Counted from the stretch's first letter, positions 51,122-62,848 are shown. The stretch is 64,000 bases of DNA from Prosapia bicincta (GCA_036971475.1 JBAIZL010000008.1:26535982-26599981), one strand, 5' to 3'. A program made the numbers and translations. Notes: generated from the sequence alone by a model not told the origin.

Positions 51122-51358
51122 AAATTTTCCGCTTGGAGTTGTTGTTAAGTTAAGCTGTGATAGTTTTAAAGGCAGGTTTTCGATAGTATCAAAGAGTATG
51201 TGTGATTTGTATTGGGTTTGTTCGTTTAATATGTTTGTTTTTGTTTTAATGTGTTTGTACATTTCATATTGTTCTAGTGTGTTGAGAAGTGGTCCCTCTT
51301 TGTTGATGTATAAATTTTCTAGGTTATGGTAAATGTCTGTATATTTGTGTCCTGTTAT
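51110..51358 (-). pseudogene. PLE family C, ORF C-terminus (after GIY-YIG)
   Basis: An uninterrupted minus-strand frame of about 83 codons reads YTDIYHNLENLYINKEGPLL, NTLEQYEMYKHIKTKTNILN and ends SGKFRH, stop, stop. The LE-YEMYKH-K...ILNEQ pattern is the conserved C-terminal tail of PLE proteins, downstream of the GIY-YIG endonuclease. The rest of the element is missing. A short inverted copy (51357-51391) adjoins its right end. Confidence 0.7.
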
Positions 51359-51701
51359 ACACAGACATTTACCATAACCTAGAAATCTAAATGTAAACTA
51401 ATGTAAAAGTTATTAAAGAATTAACAGTATTAGAAATGACAGAAACTCATGATACTGAACAGTTTTATGGCGAGGCTAAAAGAAATATGAAGTACTCGAA
51501 TAAATTTCAATCCACAACTATTTCAATGTGCAATCCAAGATAAAAATGGGACATATTTTTTTGAATCTTCAAGTCAAAGTAAGTGCTACTATAGGAAAGT
51601 GTTTATATTTTTTTAATTGAAAAAATTTACATTACTAACTCAAGTTTATGGTGGAAGTAAACAATGGGTTACATTCTAAGTCTCTGATATTCTTTACCTA
51701 C

Positions 51702-51904
51702 CGATAATTAGAAACTGTAGCTGGTTTATAGGGATGATCACTTTCAACCCAAGCATAATGGTGACTAGTTGTTGTATTCCCAGTTTCATGGCATGTAACA
51801 CTGTCTACAGAATTTGTTGACTGTCCCATTCCACAGCTTAATAAATTTAAAGCAGATACATGGGGTAAAATCTCTTGGATTAAGTTTAATACCTGGACTC
51901 CACT
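51702..51904 (-). CDS. MYCBP2: MYCBP2 exon: SGVQVLNLIQEILPHV segment
   Basis: 203 nt, phase 0 to phase 2. It starts SGVQVLNLIQEILPHVSALN and ends HHYAWVESDHPYKPATVSNY plus CG of an Arg codon. The HYAWVESDHPYKPATV block is very strongly conserved in the MYCBP2 family. The acceptor is TTTTTTTAG. Taking the AG two bases further in would shift phase and is not favoured. The donor GTAGGT is required, because reading on gives an immediate stop. Confidence 0.93.
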
Positions 51905-53038
51905 CTAAAAAAAGACACATTTAAATTTATTGTTATAACATTGAAATATATTGTTAAAATTTAATCAAATAGAGTAAAATTATGTGTTATTGTTATCATT
52001 ATATGAATAAACTCCTGCCTAAGTTATAATACTTATAAAAATTCTAATTATTTATCTACAAATTAAAAATATTCACTCATTTTTATATTTAAAATTTTTG
52101 AAAAATTTAATAAAATACTACAATTATTGAGAAACCTCCAATTGTGACTAATTAAAACAAAAAATCTCTTTAAATATTGGTTATATAAGAAAAGGACATT
52201 CATTAACTGCAAGTGTTTGATTACTTTGTACATAATTAATTTTGATGAAGTTATAGAATCTGGAAAAAGCATTTAGCCAAACACCATTGGAAAATAAGGA
52301 TGAATCACTTTTGAAAGAACCAAATATATTGTAGAAGAAAACATGTCTGAACTTTACAATACTTTAGGGTAACACCTCAAGCTCATCCCACAAATTTCAA
52401 ACAAAGATCAATTGTTGTAAAGAGTTGTTTTAGGTATAGCAGCTCTGCACTTCACTAAACACATGTGTTGGAGAACTTCCTCAGGACTTCTATATGTAAC
52501 TTGGAGATTTAAAAGTTTCTTGATGGGCTGAAACTGTTACTTGTGCGTATGTTCAACAAAGAATTAGTAATATGTCTTATTTTAATATGAAACTAATACA
52601 TAGTTTATTGTGAAGAACTGGCCCTGGCTGAGGACACTCTTGTATCATTACAACGTATTTAAAACTAATACAATAATAATAATAATAATAACAATAAAAA
52701 TAATAAATACTATAACACAATATCATAAATATAAAATTATGAAATAAACATAATGTCAGGTTTAAATGAGTTGTAATGGTAAATGAGTAGTAAGTAAGGA
52801 TTAAAATTGAAATGTTTAAACTTAAATCATGTTTGTTTTCGAGTTAGTTTATTGTGCCTGTGTGTAAGGGTTCATATCTATTTTTCTCAACAAAACCACT
52901 TTTATGAAATACTGAAAGTATTGAACGCCATTATACTCATGCATGTGCACACAAGCACATCTTAGTTTACCTCAGTCATACTATATAATAAGTTATATAT
53001 TTTTAGGTTAGTTCTAGTAGAACTTAAAGCTTATTTAG

Positions 53039-53269
53039 GAATTTTTGGACTAGATAGGAGACTGACAGACTTACCTAATGGCAGTAGTCCAAAACTGCAA
53101 TCTCTTGGAAATAAATAAATAGACACATATAAAAACTTAACACTTAAGTAAAACTTAATATAGTGTGTTAAGTTTTTATATGTGTCTATTTATTTATTTC
53201 CAAGAGATTGCAGTTTTGGACTATTGCCATTAGGTAAGTCTGTCAGTCTCCTATCTAGTCCAAAAATTC
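53039..53269. repeat. R1 palindrome (foldback of dispersed repeat)
   Basis: Arms 53039-53142 and 53165-53269 are near-perfect inverted copies (about 104 bp, one clear mismatch) around a ~22-bp spacer. Each arm matches the single R1 copy at 47886-47985. It lies about 37 bp inside the intron after exon 53307-53547. Confidence 0.93.
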
Positions 53270-53306
53270 GTAAGTAATAAGTTAATATATAATTATTATT
53301 AGTTAC

Positions 53307-53547
53307 CCTTGGATCAGAAGTGGCTAGCGGGCTGATGTGAGACAACATGACAGGAAGTAAGGTGGTAATAAGGCATGCATTGCCTAGTACATCTGTGGAA
53401 TTTACTTCCTCAGCTCTATCTCTCGCCAATGCCAATAGTTCAGTACAACGGCTTACTACAGTCCCTGTCAGACTTAATGTTGTCTTGCGTGCTTGCATTT
53501 CCATTAATGTTTTGTTGTTTGCTTGGCTCTCAGAATCTTGAGGATTA
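53307..53547 (-). CDS. MYCBP2: MYCBP2 exon following PHR domain
   Basis: 241 nt; after the split Ser codon it reads NPQDSESQANNKTLMEMQ and then a helical block with SRCTELLALARDRAEE and LLPVMLSHISPLATSDPR. The donor is GTAACT. The frame happens to stay open for about 40 codons past the donor into an intronic palindromic repeat (53039-53269), so annotation tools may over-extend this exon. The splice phase and the next exon support the end given here. Confidence 0.92.
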
Positions 53548-53652
53548 CTGTAAGTCAAGAAAATATGCACTAAAACTGAATGGATTTTATAAAAGCATGT
53601 ATATTTTATGTGCACAGAAACAAAATATTTTAAACAGATCACACAAATAAGT

Positions 53653-53803
53653 CTTCCCCCTCTCTCTCCCCTCCCCCTCTCTCCCCTCCCCCTCTCCCCC
53701 CCTCCCCTCTCTCCCCTCCCCTCTCTCTCCCCTCCCCCTCTCTCTCCCCTCCCCCTCTCTCCATCCCTAAACCCTCCCCCTCCCTCTCCCTCTCTCTCTC
53801 TGT
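53653..53803 (+). repeat. (CT/CCCCT)n polypyrimidine tract
   Basis: Pure C/T run of about 150 bp with CCCCTCTCTC units, almost uninterrupted. It is purine-rich in the host transcript. Such mirror-like tracts can form triplex (H-DNA). Confidence 0.95.
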
Positions 53804-53987
53804 AGTTATGTACTGTAGAGAGGTATATAAACAGTTTGAATAATTTTTTGAATATTTTGTTTACATTTTATTCTTTAAAAATCTATATCTTACAATGATA
53901 CATTGTTAATAACAATAATAAAATGATAAAATATATAAATAAAATTAATTTCAATTTTTTTTTTAATTTATGAAAATTAACTCTCAC

Positions 53988-54166
53988 CTAAAGTAAAGAA
54001 TGTATGGTATCTGACCACGTGTTGGTGTAGTTCCATTAAAATTTAGAGAGCAAGTGGAAAAAGTAAATGTTACTCCATCAGGTCCTTTTACAGAATTAAT
54101 TCCACCATCTCCATTACTGGTACGTCCTCCATGATTCCTTAAACGAATAGCATACTTTATATTTTC
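53988..54166 (-). CDS. MYCBP2: MYCBP2 exon: C-terminal half of PHR domain
   Basis: 179 nt. It contains ENIKYAIRLRNHGGRTSNGD, GPDGVTFTFSTC and FNGTTPTRGQIPYILYF. The last strand, ending in RGQIP-ILY, is the hallmark end of a PHR domain. It ends with two bases of a codon (AG) completed by T of the next exon, giving Ser. A plus-strand pyrimidine tract lies in the next intron. Confidence 0.95.
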
Positions 54167-54834
54167 CTGCAAAAAATATAACAATTTAAAAGACTGACAT
54201 CTTAGATTATATGGATGTCTTAATAGATAATGCAAATAAGATGCTAGATTTCATTCCTATGAAAAACATTAAAATCTTCCACATATATAAAAATTAATAT
54301 TTGTATTTATATACATGTAGGTCAGATAAAGGGTTTTCTAAGCCTCATAAATTTCTATAATTAGTTTTTGGAAAACAACTGCACCCCTACAAAAGGTATT
54401 GAGGTAGGAAAAAACATTTAAATGGAACTAAGAAAGAAGTGTGTTTTCAGGCAATTAAAAACAATTTTATAAGAAACTCAAGATAACAAACTCGATTTCA
54501 CAAAAAAATTATTTTTTACAGTGCGATGCCAGTAACTTTAAGTTAGGAGACAACATTACCAATACGACACAAATAATCAGATCAGCATATGCACACACAA
54601 GCACATCTTTCAGAGGAGCATAAATTAGTTACAGTGTGGCATAGAAGGAGTTATTGAATATAATGCATAGCTTTAAGAAGTTTAAGTCCTTTGGATTAGA
54701 TGGCCCATTAATAATAATTACAGCCAACCTAAGAGCCCTCTATTATATAAATAAATGTAGGTTGCTAAACGCAAGGATGACAAATGGATGCTGTTGATTT
54801 AAGAGTATGATTTCAATATTTAACACTGTTAAAG

Positions 54835-55620
54835 GAAACTGAACATAGTAGTTGATGTGTTAGGCTGCAACCCAGTTGATAGTATCAACGAACCATACAT
54901 AAACAATAAAATATTCACATAAGTACTCTACAAAACAAGTCCATCTAAAATATTCTAGATAAATTTAAGAACTGTCAAATTGTCACAGGATCAGGACAAT
55001 AAAACTGTACTGCTGAACTTGGAAGTTACTCATCCTAGAAAATCTAGGGTAGATTTGATGGAAATTCTATCTGTATTTAGGACATACTGAGATAAACAAA
55101 TGTTATCATATGTTTAAGAAAGACTCTGTGGGAAATAACTTGTATCTTAACAACAGCAAAAAGGAAAATACTATCTCTGGATTTTTATGCCCCACTTCCA
55201 AGGTCAGGGAAGAGGTTATATATATTTTGGTGGTAGTTAACATTTTTACCAAATTTGTAAAATTGTATATGATGGCAAAACCTGAAACAAAAATGATACT
55301 AATAAACCTAACAGAATACTCTGAGAAAAATGGAACATAAAAAAATCATTACCATAGACAATAAAACCCAGTTTACATTCAGACTGTGGAGGGAGGATTA
55401 AGAGTAGTTTAACATTTACGCACAATTCACATTTATCTGAAACACCGCAAACCACCTTAGCGGAAATCAGTATGAGAAAATAGAGCCACTAATAAATGAA
55501 ACAACGGCAACAAAGTTCGGTGGTAGTACACGTCGGTTTTATGACAAGATTGTGCAAATACCAAGAGCATCATTAGAGACCGCTAAAATGCATCCAAGAT
55601 ACATCTTAAAATGAAGACTA
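54835..55620 (+). pseudogene. Gypsy-type pol fragment: RNase H end and integrase core
   Basis: IVVDVLGCNPVDSI (RNase H end, VADVLSRNP-like) is followed by NKCYHMFKKDSVGNNLY (zinc-binding region), then PTSKVREEVIYILVVVNIFT, KFVKLYMMAKPET and, after a stop, KKIITIDNKTQFTFRLWR. The first catalytic Asp in VDIFTK is changed to Asn and the HHCC cysteines are deleted. No LTRs recognised. It differs in sequence from the other Gypsy fragment at 48259. Confidence 0.82.
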
Positions 55621-55722
55621 AGAGGGAAAAATTTGGTTAAAAATATAATGAGAATTATGAAGTTAATATATTACTATTGTAAGTAATTTTATCCACCATT
55701 AAGTGCAATGATTTTACCTTGT

Positions 55723-55764
55723 GTGATGAGGCGCCTTTCGGTCACTTGACCATTGTCGAATCAC
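55723..55764 (-). ncRNA. Hammerhead-like motif, PLE-A copy 2
   Basis: Minus strand: GTGAT, core TCGACAA, T, GGTC-AAGT-GACC, GAAA, palindromic GGCGCC, TC, ATCAC. Stem I pairs 5 of 5. U3/A8 core variant. Confidence 0.45.
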
Positions 55765-56523
55765 TGTTACTTTTTCTCAATTTTTCTAATGTGGATGTTC
55801 GGTCCGTCGTGTTGGTAATTGTTGATGTCATACACGTTTCCTCTTGAGTCTTGTATATAATGTTTTTGAATAGTATGTCTTCTGAATATGTTATTTGTAG
55901 ATTCATTAAATTGTTGTGTATGTTTTTATAAATGTGGTATTTTTCTAGTGAGTTTAGTTCTATTGGGTTATTATTTATTTCAAGTATGGTTAGGTTATTT
56001 TCGTAATTTGTTATTTCATGTTTATGTGATATTAGGTGTGCTGCAACATTTGATACTTTAGAATTTTTGTTTTTGAATGCTCTATAATGTTCTTCAAATC
56101 TTATTTTAAATGATCTGGTTGTTTTCCCTATGTAAAATGTGTTACAGTTATTACATATAATTTTGTAAATTCCTGATAGGTTATGTTTTTCTGAATTTGT
56201 TTTGTGGTTTGTGTTATTAAGATATTTTATTATTTTGTTGGTTTGTATGTTAAAGTGTAGTATTCTTTGTTGTATATATTTGTTATTTTTTCTATTTTGT
56301 TATTGGTGTATTTATATTTTAGGTAGATATTTTTATTTTTATTATTTTTGTGTTCCGGTTGTAGTGTTGTGTTGAGGTTAGATTTTTTTGTGAATTTATT
56401 GTATATATTTTTTATAATGTGTATGTTGTATCCATTTTCTATTGCTATTTTTGTAATGTTATCTAATTCTTTATTAAATTTTTGTTTGTTATCCTGTGTG
56501 TATTTTATTGCTTTATTTATCAT
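55745..56523 (-). pseudogene. PLE-A ORF C-terminal part with GIY-YIG endonuclease
   Basis: The first part (56230-56523) is an open 97-codon linker. After a frameshift near 56225 follows SGIYKIICNNCNTFYIGKTT, which carries GIY, a CX2C pair and YIG, then RFEEHYRAFKN (conserved Arg and Glu/His) and AAHLISHKHEI. In PLEs this domain nicks target DNA. The tail LEKYHIYKNIHNNLMNL and ...DSTMVK precedes the TGA stop, which falls inside stem II of the hammerhead-like motif. Confidence 0.88.
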
Positions 56524-56707
56524 GTTACTGTAAGTGTTAATTTTGTGTGTCCAGGGGTGGTTAGATTTGTTGTGGTGTTGTTGGAAGTAGGTTTCCTGTA
56601 TACTGTAGTTTCTATTTCATTATCATTTATATTTAATGTGATTTAATGTGGCTTTAACTTCATAAAGTCAGTGCAACGGAAAAACAATGGATAACGTTAA
56701 ATATCAA

Positions 56708-56712
<5 letters not shown>

Positions 56713-56773
<61 letters not shown>
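56713..56773. repeat. (TA)n microsatellite
   Basis: Long TA run between two PLE-A ends. Confidence 0.97.
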
Positions 56774-56776
<3 letters not shown>

Positions 56777-56958
56777 GTTAATATATTACTATTGTAAGTA
56801 ATTTTATCCACCATTAAGTGCAATGAATTTACCTTGAGTGATCAAGGTACCTCATCACTCAAGGTAAAATCATTGCACTTAATGGTGGATAAAATTACTT
56901 ACAATAGTAATATATTAACTTCATAAAGTCAGTGCAACGGAAAAACAATGGATAACGT

Positions 56959-56960
<2 letters not shown>
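56774..56960. repeat. PLE-A terminal palindrome
   Basis: Arms 56774-56848 and 56855-56924 are inverted copies of the PLE-A end (TTAAGTGCAATGA, TCCACCATTAAGTG and complements). The tail AGTGCAACGGAAAAACAATG runs on to another (TA)n. The hammerhead-like core is deleted at the centre. Confidence 0.88.

Positions 56961-57021
<61 letters not shown>
56961..57021. repeat. (TA)n microsatellite
   Basis: TA run between the two palindromes. Confidence 0.97.
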
Positions 57022-57025
<4 letters not shown>

Positions 57026-57140
57026 AAACAACACAGGTTATTCAAATACAAGAATATTTATTATTTTATATCCAAACAATAATATAGGATATAAAATAAT
57101 AAATATTCTTGTATTTGAATAACCTGTGTTGTTTTAAATT
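57022..57140. repeat. Palindrome P1
   Basis: AAAACAACACAGGTTATTCA with AATACAAGAATATTTATTAT, and their complements at 57085-57137, around a short spacer. The same family forms P2 next door (one base differs: ACACAGG versus ACATAGG). Confidence 0.92.
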
Positions 57141-57163
57141 ATTAAACAAGAAAACGTATTTTA

Positions 57164-57167
<4 letters not shown>

Positions 57168-57229
<62 letters not shown>
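57168..57229. repeat. (TA)n microsatellite
   Basis: TA run separating palindromes P1 and P2. Confidence 0.97.
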
Positions 57230-57233
<4 letters not shown>

Positions 57234-57348
57234 CAACATAGGTTATTCAAATACAAGAATATTTATTATATTATATTCATATAAATTAAATTAAAGTGAA
57301 TATAAATTAATAAATATTCTTGTATTTGAATAACCTATGTTGTTTTAA
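57230..57348. repeat. Palindrome P2
   Basis: AAAACAACATAGGTTATTCA and its complement at the other end, with an AT-rich centre. Paralogue of P1. Confidence 0.92.
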
Positions 57349-57869
57349 ATTATTAAACAAGAAAGATATTTTAATTTTTTTTTCTTGAACAAATAAATAG
57401 AAACTCAAGTTGAAATATACATACATTGCTAGTAAGAACTAAAAAATTTTAAACTAGCACCTGTTAGGTGACAGAACATTGAAAATGGCAATGGTTTGTA
57501 AATCTATGGACTAGAGATTATTGTGTGATGTTAGCAAAAAACGTCTTTTGCAAACTTTTAACTAACTTTTCTTTTAAATAAAACTTAGAAAAATTAAGGC
57601 GGAAATTCCAAAAGAAGATGTATGTTACCCTAAAAAACCGAGTGTGATTTAGTACAGGTAGATTTAGGTATACAAAGACACAAAACAGGTGTGAAGTCAT
57701 AATTCCAAAGTAGAAAGTTTTCAAGGAGAACACACATTTCCAAATTGGTACATGAAAGAAGCAGAAAAAAATTATTGATTGGTCAAGGCCACAAAGAAAA
57801 GAAAAGCAATGATAGGTTGCAATAAAAAAAAATGGTAGACAAGATTTGGAGAAAGGAAAGGCAGACGCA

Positions 57870-57965
57870 TGAGCCATCAAGGAATCGAAATGAGATCACA
57901 GTCCAAGATCTGGGAGTCAGGGTTACAACAGGTAGCACTGAGAGTCAACCAATCTCACTCACATT
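57870..57965 (-). repeat. Possible tRNA-derived SINE head
   Basis: Minus strand reads GTTGACTCTCAGTGCTACCT then ATTTCGATTCC at a tRNA-like distance (Pol III A- and B-box-like). An intervening CCTGACTCCCAG resembles an anticodon arm. No clear cloverleaf, tail or target duplication was established. Confidence 0.3.
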
Positions 57966-58586
57966 TATGATCATGAACCCAACAAAGTAAATTTATAATA
58001 CAAGCAATCATAGAAATGAGACTGAACAATTGTTAATTGTAAAGAATTTCTGTTTTTTTGTTTTACCGCTGATATTAAGCTAGCTGGCAGGACATCAATT
58101 TCAATTATAGTATATATTTCATTATTGTTCAATTATTTTACAAATTTGAATATTGTTGTAGAATGATTGTTATTGTGTCAAAAAATTCTATACTTTTTAT
58201 TGGTTAATAAAGTACTAATTTTAACTTGATAAAGCAATACTACCTACTTTTATCATATAAAAGGGACAAAAAAGACTTTTTTCCAGTGTAAACAAATCCC
58301 GAGAAGATAAACTGTTAATGCCTTTGAAATAAAAAAAATAATGGGATCATCTAGTTAACACCAGATGTTGCTCCTAAAATAACTTGAGCTACAGTTAATC
58401 CTGTCATGTTATAAATCCATTTTTCACACTGTTTACTATACCCAAAAGCCAATTTTATTATTCGATGAAAATAATTTTAGATTCTTTGGGCTTTTTGCTT
58501 AAAATTTATTTACAAAAATAACAGATCAAGGTTTCTATAATTTATTTCTGTTTACTACAAATTCAAATCATGAGTTAATTGATTTA

Positions 58587-58764
58587 TTATTACACTTTTG
58601 CTACTACTTACAACCAGACTTTTTGTTAACTAAAGGTTTTTAAATTGTTAACTTACATAAGTTAACAATTTAACAACCTTTAGTTGACATAAAGTCTGGT
58701 CACAAGTAATAGCAAAAGTGTAATAAGTAATTAACAACCAGCTCATCATGAACAGCAACAAGAT
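58587..58764. mobile_element. PLE-B solo terminal/foldback copy
   Basis: A palindrome (TTATTACACTTTTGCTACTA to complement AGCAAAAGTGTAATAA) with inner arms GGTTTTTAAATTGTTAACTT and its complement. Its right flank, AGTAATTAACAACCAGCTC and CATGAACAGCAACAA, is shared with the right end of the PLE-B remnant at 44328-44365. It lies about 105 bp upstream in coordinates of exon 58869-59006. Confidence 0.85.
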
Positions 58765-58868
58765 TTCGATATTTAATTGATTTAACATTAATTAACTAAA
58801 TTATTTCATGACCATAAAGTAAATTATGATTATAATTAAATTATATCTGAATATTAATTTGATATTAC

Positions 58869-59006
58869 CTTAATGAAGACAGGATAGTCAAACATTAACT
58901 CTACAATGTCGTCTGGTAACATGTCTTCAGGATTGAATGAGCCTCTAGTAAGTTGAAGGCTATTCCATCTCTGAGCATGGGATGGATCATTACCCGAATT
59001 ACTTTG
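58869..59006 (-). CDS. MYCBP2: MYCBP2 exon: middle of PHR domain
   Basis: 46 codons, phase 0 at both ends. It begins QSNSGNDPSHAQRWNSLQL and ends ELMFDYPVFIK. This is the central part of the PHR fold, between the GVYGG turn and the C-terminal strand pair. Acceptor TTTTGTAG, donor GTAATA. Confidence 0.92.
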
Positions 59007-59739
59007 CTACAAAAGAATAACAATTTGTTATTTTGTTATCCTATCCATCTAGAGGGTTTTTATACATCATATTTTTTAATTTAAATACACGGCTAAAATA
59101 ACTAATGAGCATTTCTCAAAAGTTGTGTATTACACATGTTTAGTGCAAGTGTTTCAAGTGCAGCTTTCCCTCAAAAAATTAACAATCTTTTATACATGTC
59201 TGTTGAGAAATATTAATAAGTCTTTAGGAACATAATATTGCTATATTTAATTATAGGAATATAAAAGTATAATTTATGGTTAAATTACCTTTCTATTAAT
59301 TTTTAATTTATATTTAAATTATAAAAGTCATTGGATTCAAAGGACTAAAAAATGTACTGTGAACCAGTGTGAAATATATCTGATGAGAAATATGAAAATG
59401 CCAGTGGGTTTTAATCATTGTTTAAATAAATTTTAAATAATTATTAAATAGAGATAATGCTATAAAATATCATTTAGGAATTAGAATTTCTACACAATTC
59501 TGCTGCACAAGATACAATTTTAGAAATTTCTATTTGTAGAATGTATTCATTCACACATGTATGCATACATAAACTTAATAAAAAAAATTATATTCTTCAA
59601 TGAATATAATCTGTTCTATTTAAAAATTTGTTTCCGGTAATAATAAAGACATTTAACCAATATAAAGCTCTTAATAACAAGAAAATTCTTAAAATTGTAG
59701 TATAAAAATTTAATTATTACAGTTCCCAATAGCACTTAC
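59007..59739. other. MYCBP2 intron, no element recognised
   Basis: AT-rich intron between the first two PHR exons. Nothing identified. Confidence 0.6.
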
Positions 59740-59946
59740 ATCATCAAGGAGTTCTAATTCATAATCATAGGTTCCCACTCCTCCATAAACTCCAACACCA
59801 GCAATGACAACACCAGGTTTATCTACAGCAAAGCATATTGCATCGGGAGAACCATTTCCTGTGTTCCAAGTTCTACTCTGATTTGTACGAGTAAAACGAG
59901 ATGGTGTTGCATGAAGAATTCTACCACAAGCCCCTTCTAAGTCATC
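59740..59946 (-). CDS. MYCBP2: MYCBP2 exon: N-terminal half of PHR domain
   Basis: 69 codons in phase 0 at both ends. It contains TPSRFTR, RTWNTGNGSPDAICFAVDKP and GVYGGVGTYDYELELLDD. PHR domains are beta-sandwiches defined in the PAM/Highwire/RPM-1 family; the glycine-rich GVGVYGG turn and the preceding DAICF-VDKPG strand are diagnostic. By order relative to the exons that follow, this is the second PHR domain of the full protein (inference). The donor GTAAGT and acceptor CTCTAG are both strong. Confidence 0.95.
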
Positions 59947-60233
59947 CTAGAGTAAACAGTTCATAAAAATTATGTTTTTTTTCATAATTATTAGAACAAA
60001 TCATAATTTTTCAAAAACTAGATAATTTTAATTGTGTTTAATTGAATTGCGTTTATAATCTTAAAAACTTCATCGTTAGCTATTAGATTACACTTACACT
60101 CTAACAGTTACACATAATAAAATGTAACACTTAACTATAGTAGCAATTGTGCTTTGTTTAATGAGTATATTTCAAAAGATGTGTCAGTTCAACTAGTTAT
60201 GATCTGAGTTGACTATGGGACAAAACTTCTAAA

Positions 60234-60872
60234 TAGAGATGGGCCGATAGCTAAAATTTTCGATCCAACTTCGATTCTAAAATTTTTCTTCCGATTCTTG
60301 ATTCTTTTAAGTTGCATAGGCTTACATGATATTCTCTAATAATGAATTTAGATAAATCTTGGTCATATGATAAAGTATTTTAACAGTTCTTTTTTAATAT
60401 AATAGGCTACACAAAGCATTCAAAGTTGATTTATGAACAGGAATTTGTGAAAGCATGACAAACATTTCGGATAGAAAAAATAATGATTTAATTAAAATTA
60501 GAAATGTGAGCTTCAGTTCACAATTATAATATAACTTCAGAAATAGCCATATCAGTTTGTAAAACTGGGAAAATTGGAACTACATTTTGTTTTGACATCT
60601 ATGTCTTTATTGTTGCATTATGAAAAATAATAATATTTTCGTTATCTAAAATTGGCATTTGCTTTAATCGTTCAAAGTAATTAATACATAGATAAAACAC
60701 AGTTGATAATTAATTATTTTTCTGATAATTTACACCGCACACGCATTTTAATAGCTAAAAAACAAGAATTGGAATCGGCACTTTAATCAAAGGAGAATCG
60801 AGTATCAGCAGTAACTCAATACTACTATAATCGACGATTCTAGGAATCGAGAATTGAAAACGATCCATCTTT
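60234..60872. mobile_element. hAT-like MITE with 8-bp target duplication
   Basis: The 8-bp direct repeat CTTCTAAA lies at 60226-60233 and 60873-60880. The ends are related inverted sequences (AGAGATGGGCCGAT at the left; AAAGATGGATCGTT on the complement of the right). Internal sequence is AT-rich and non-coding, with subterminal GAATCG-type motifs (TTCGATTCT near 60277; AATCGAGAATTG near 60846). An 8-bp duplication with short TIRs is the hAT signature. Confidence 0.78.
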
Positions 60873-61395
60873 CTTCTAAAACAACAAGAAGTTGTTTAGT
60901 GAGGTCATCCTCATTAAACAAAAACTAAATTCTACTATAGGCGAGTTTGAAAATTTAATACAAGCTAAAGTATATAAATCAAATTTATTTATCTATTATC
61001 TTTATATGAATGTAATACAACAATAAATTAATAAATAATATTTTTTTTAGATATTTTATTCCTAAAACAACATAATAATCAAATCACTATCACTTAATCA
61101 GTATTTTATTATCTATCTATTAATTATTACCTGAATTAAAACATTCTACATTTTGATACTGTTGTAGACACAAACGGTCAGGTACTGTTCCAAAGGTTCA
61201 GTAGTAAAGTTGTGTCTTCTATCCCTCAAAATATTTTTATAAACAGAAAAGGACCGTTCTACATCATTTTATGTCTATTATCTATATAATCTATTATCTG
61301 TATGTCATACCATATAAAAAATGTTTTAAAATACAGAAAGAAAACTAATACTATGAATATACTTAATGAATTTATTTAATCTATTCTCAACTTAC

Positions 61396-61575
61396 ATCAA
61401 TTCCTCGAGCCTGAGCTGCCAGTTCGGCAATAATTTTAGCCAGTAAATGACAGCAGTTTGTTACAAGCTTTGAAGAGTGAGACACTTTTTCTAAGCATAG
61501 AGCTTGTTGTACTGAAAGACTTACAATGTCCAACAACTTGTCCAAAACATCTCGGAATTGCCATACTGCTTCTGT
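61396..61575 (-). CDS. MYCBP2: MYCBP2 exon: helical segment before the PHR domain
   Basis: The acceptor is TTTTAACAG and the donor is GTAAG. The exon has 60 codons, starts TEAVWQFRDVLDKLLDIV and ends LLAKIIAELAAQARGID. The leucine-rich, helical sequence and its position directly before the PHR domain match the PAM/Highwire family. An acceptor four bases further in (second CAG) is possible but would break the phase. It is the most upstream exon in the window. Confidence 0.88.

Positions 61576-62789
<1,214 letters not shown>

Positions 62790-62845
<56 letters not shown>
62790..62845. repeat. (TA)n microsatellite
   Basis: TA run between two opposed PLE-A ends. Confidence 0.97.

Positions 62846-62848
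<3 letters not shown>

Larger units (their letters stand above)
55655..56712 (-). mobile_element. PLE family A: RT tail and GIY-YIG endonuclease
   Basis: On the minus strand, from right to left: TTVYRKPTSNN (end of PLE RT), HPWTHKINTYSNMINKAIKY, a linker (KIAIENGYNIHIIKNIYNKF), then the endonuclease, the ORF stop, and a hammerhead-like motif at 55723-55764. The right boundary is an inverted copy of the terminal sequence (AGTCAGTGCAACGGAAAAAC) followed by (TA)n, so the element is flanked by opposed terminal pieces. The RT palm and 5' part are deleted. Confidence 0.88.

Noticed and set aside
53608..53805. PLSPLP-repeat frame
   Set aside because: Translation of the polypyrimidine tract only.
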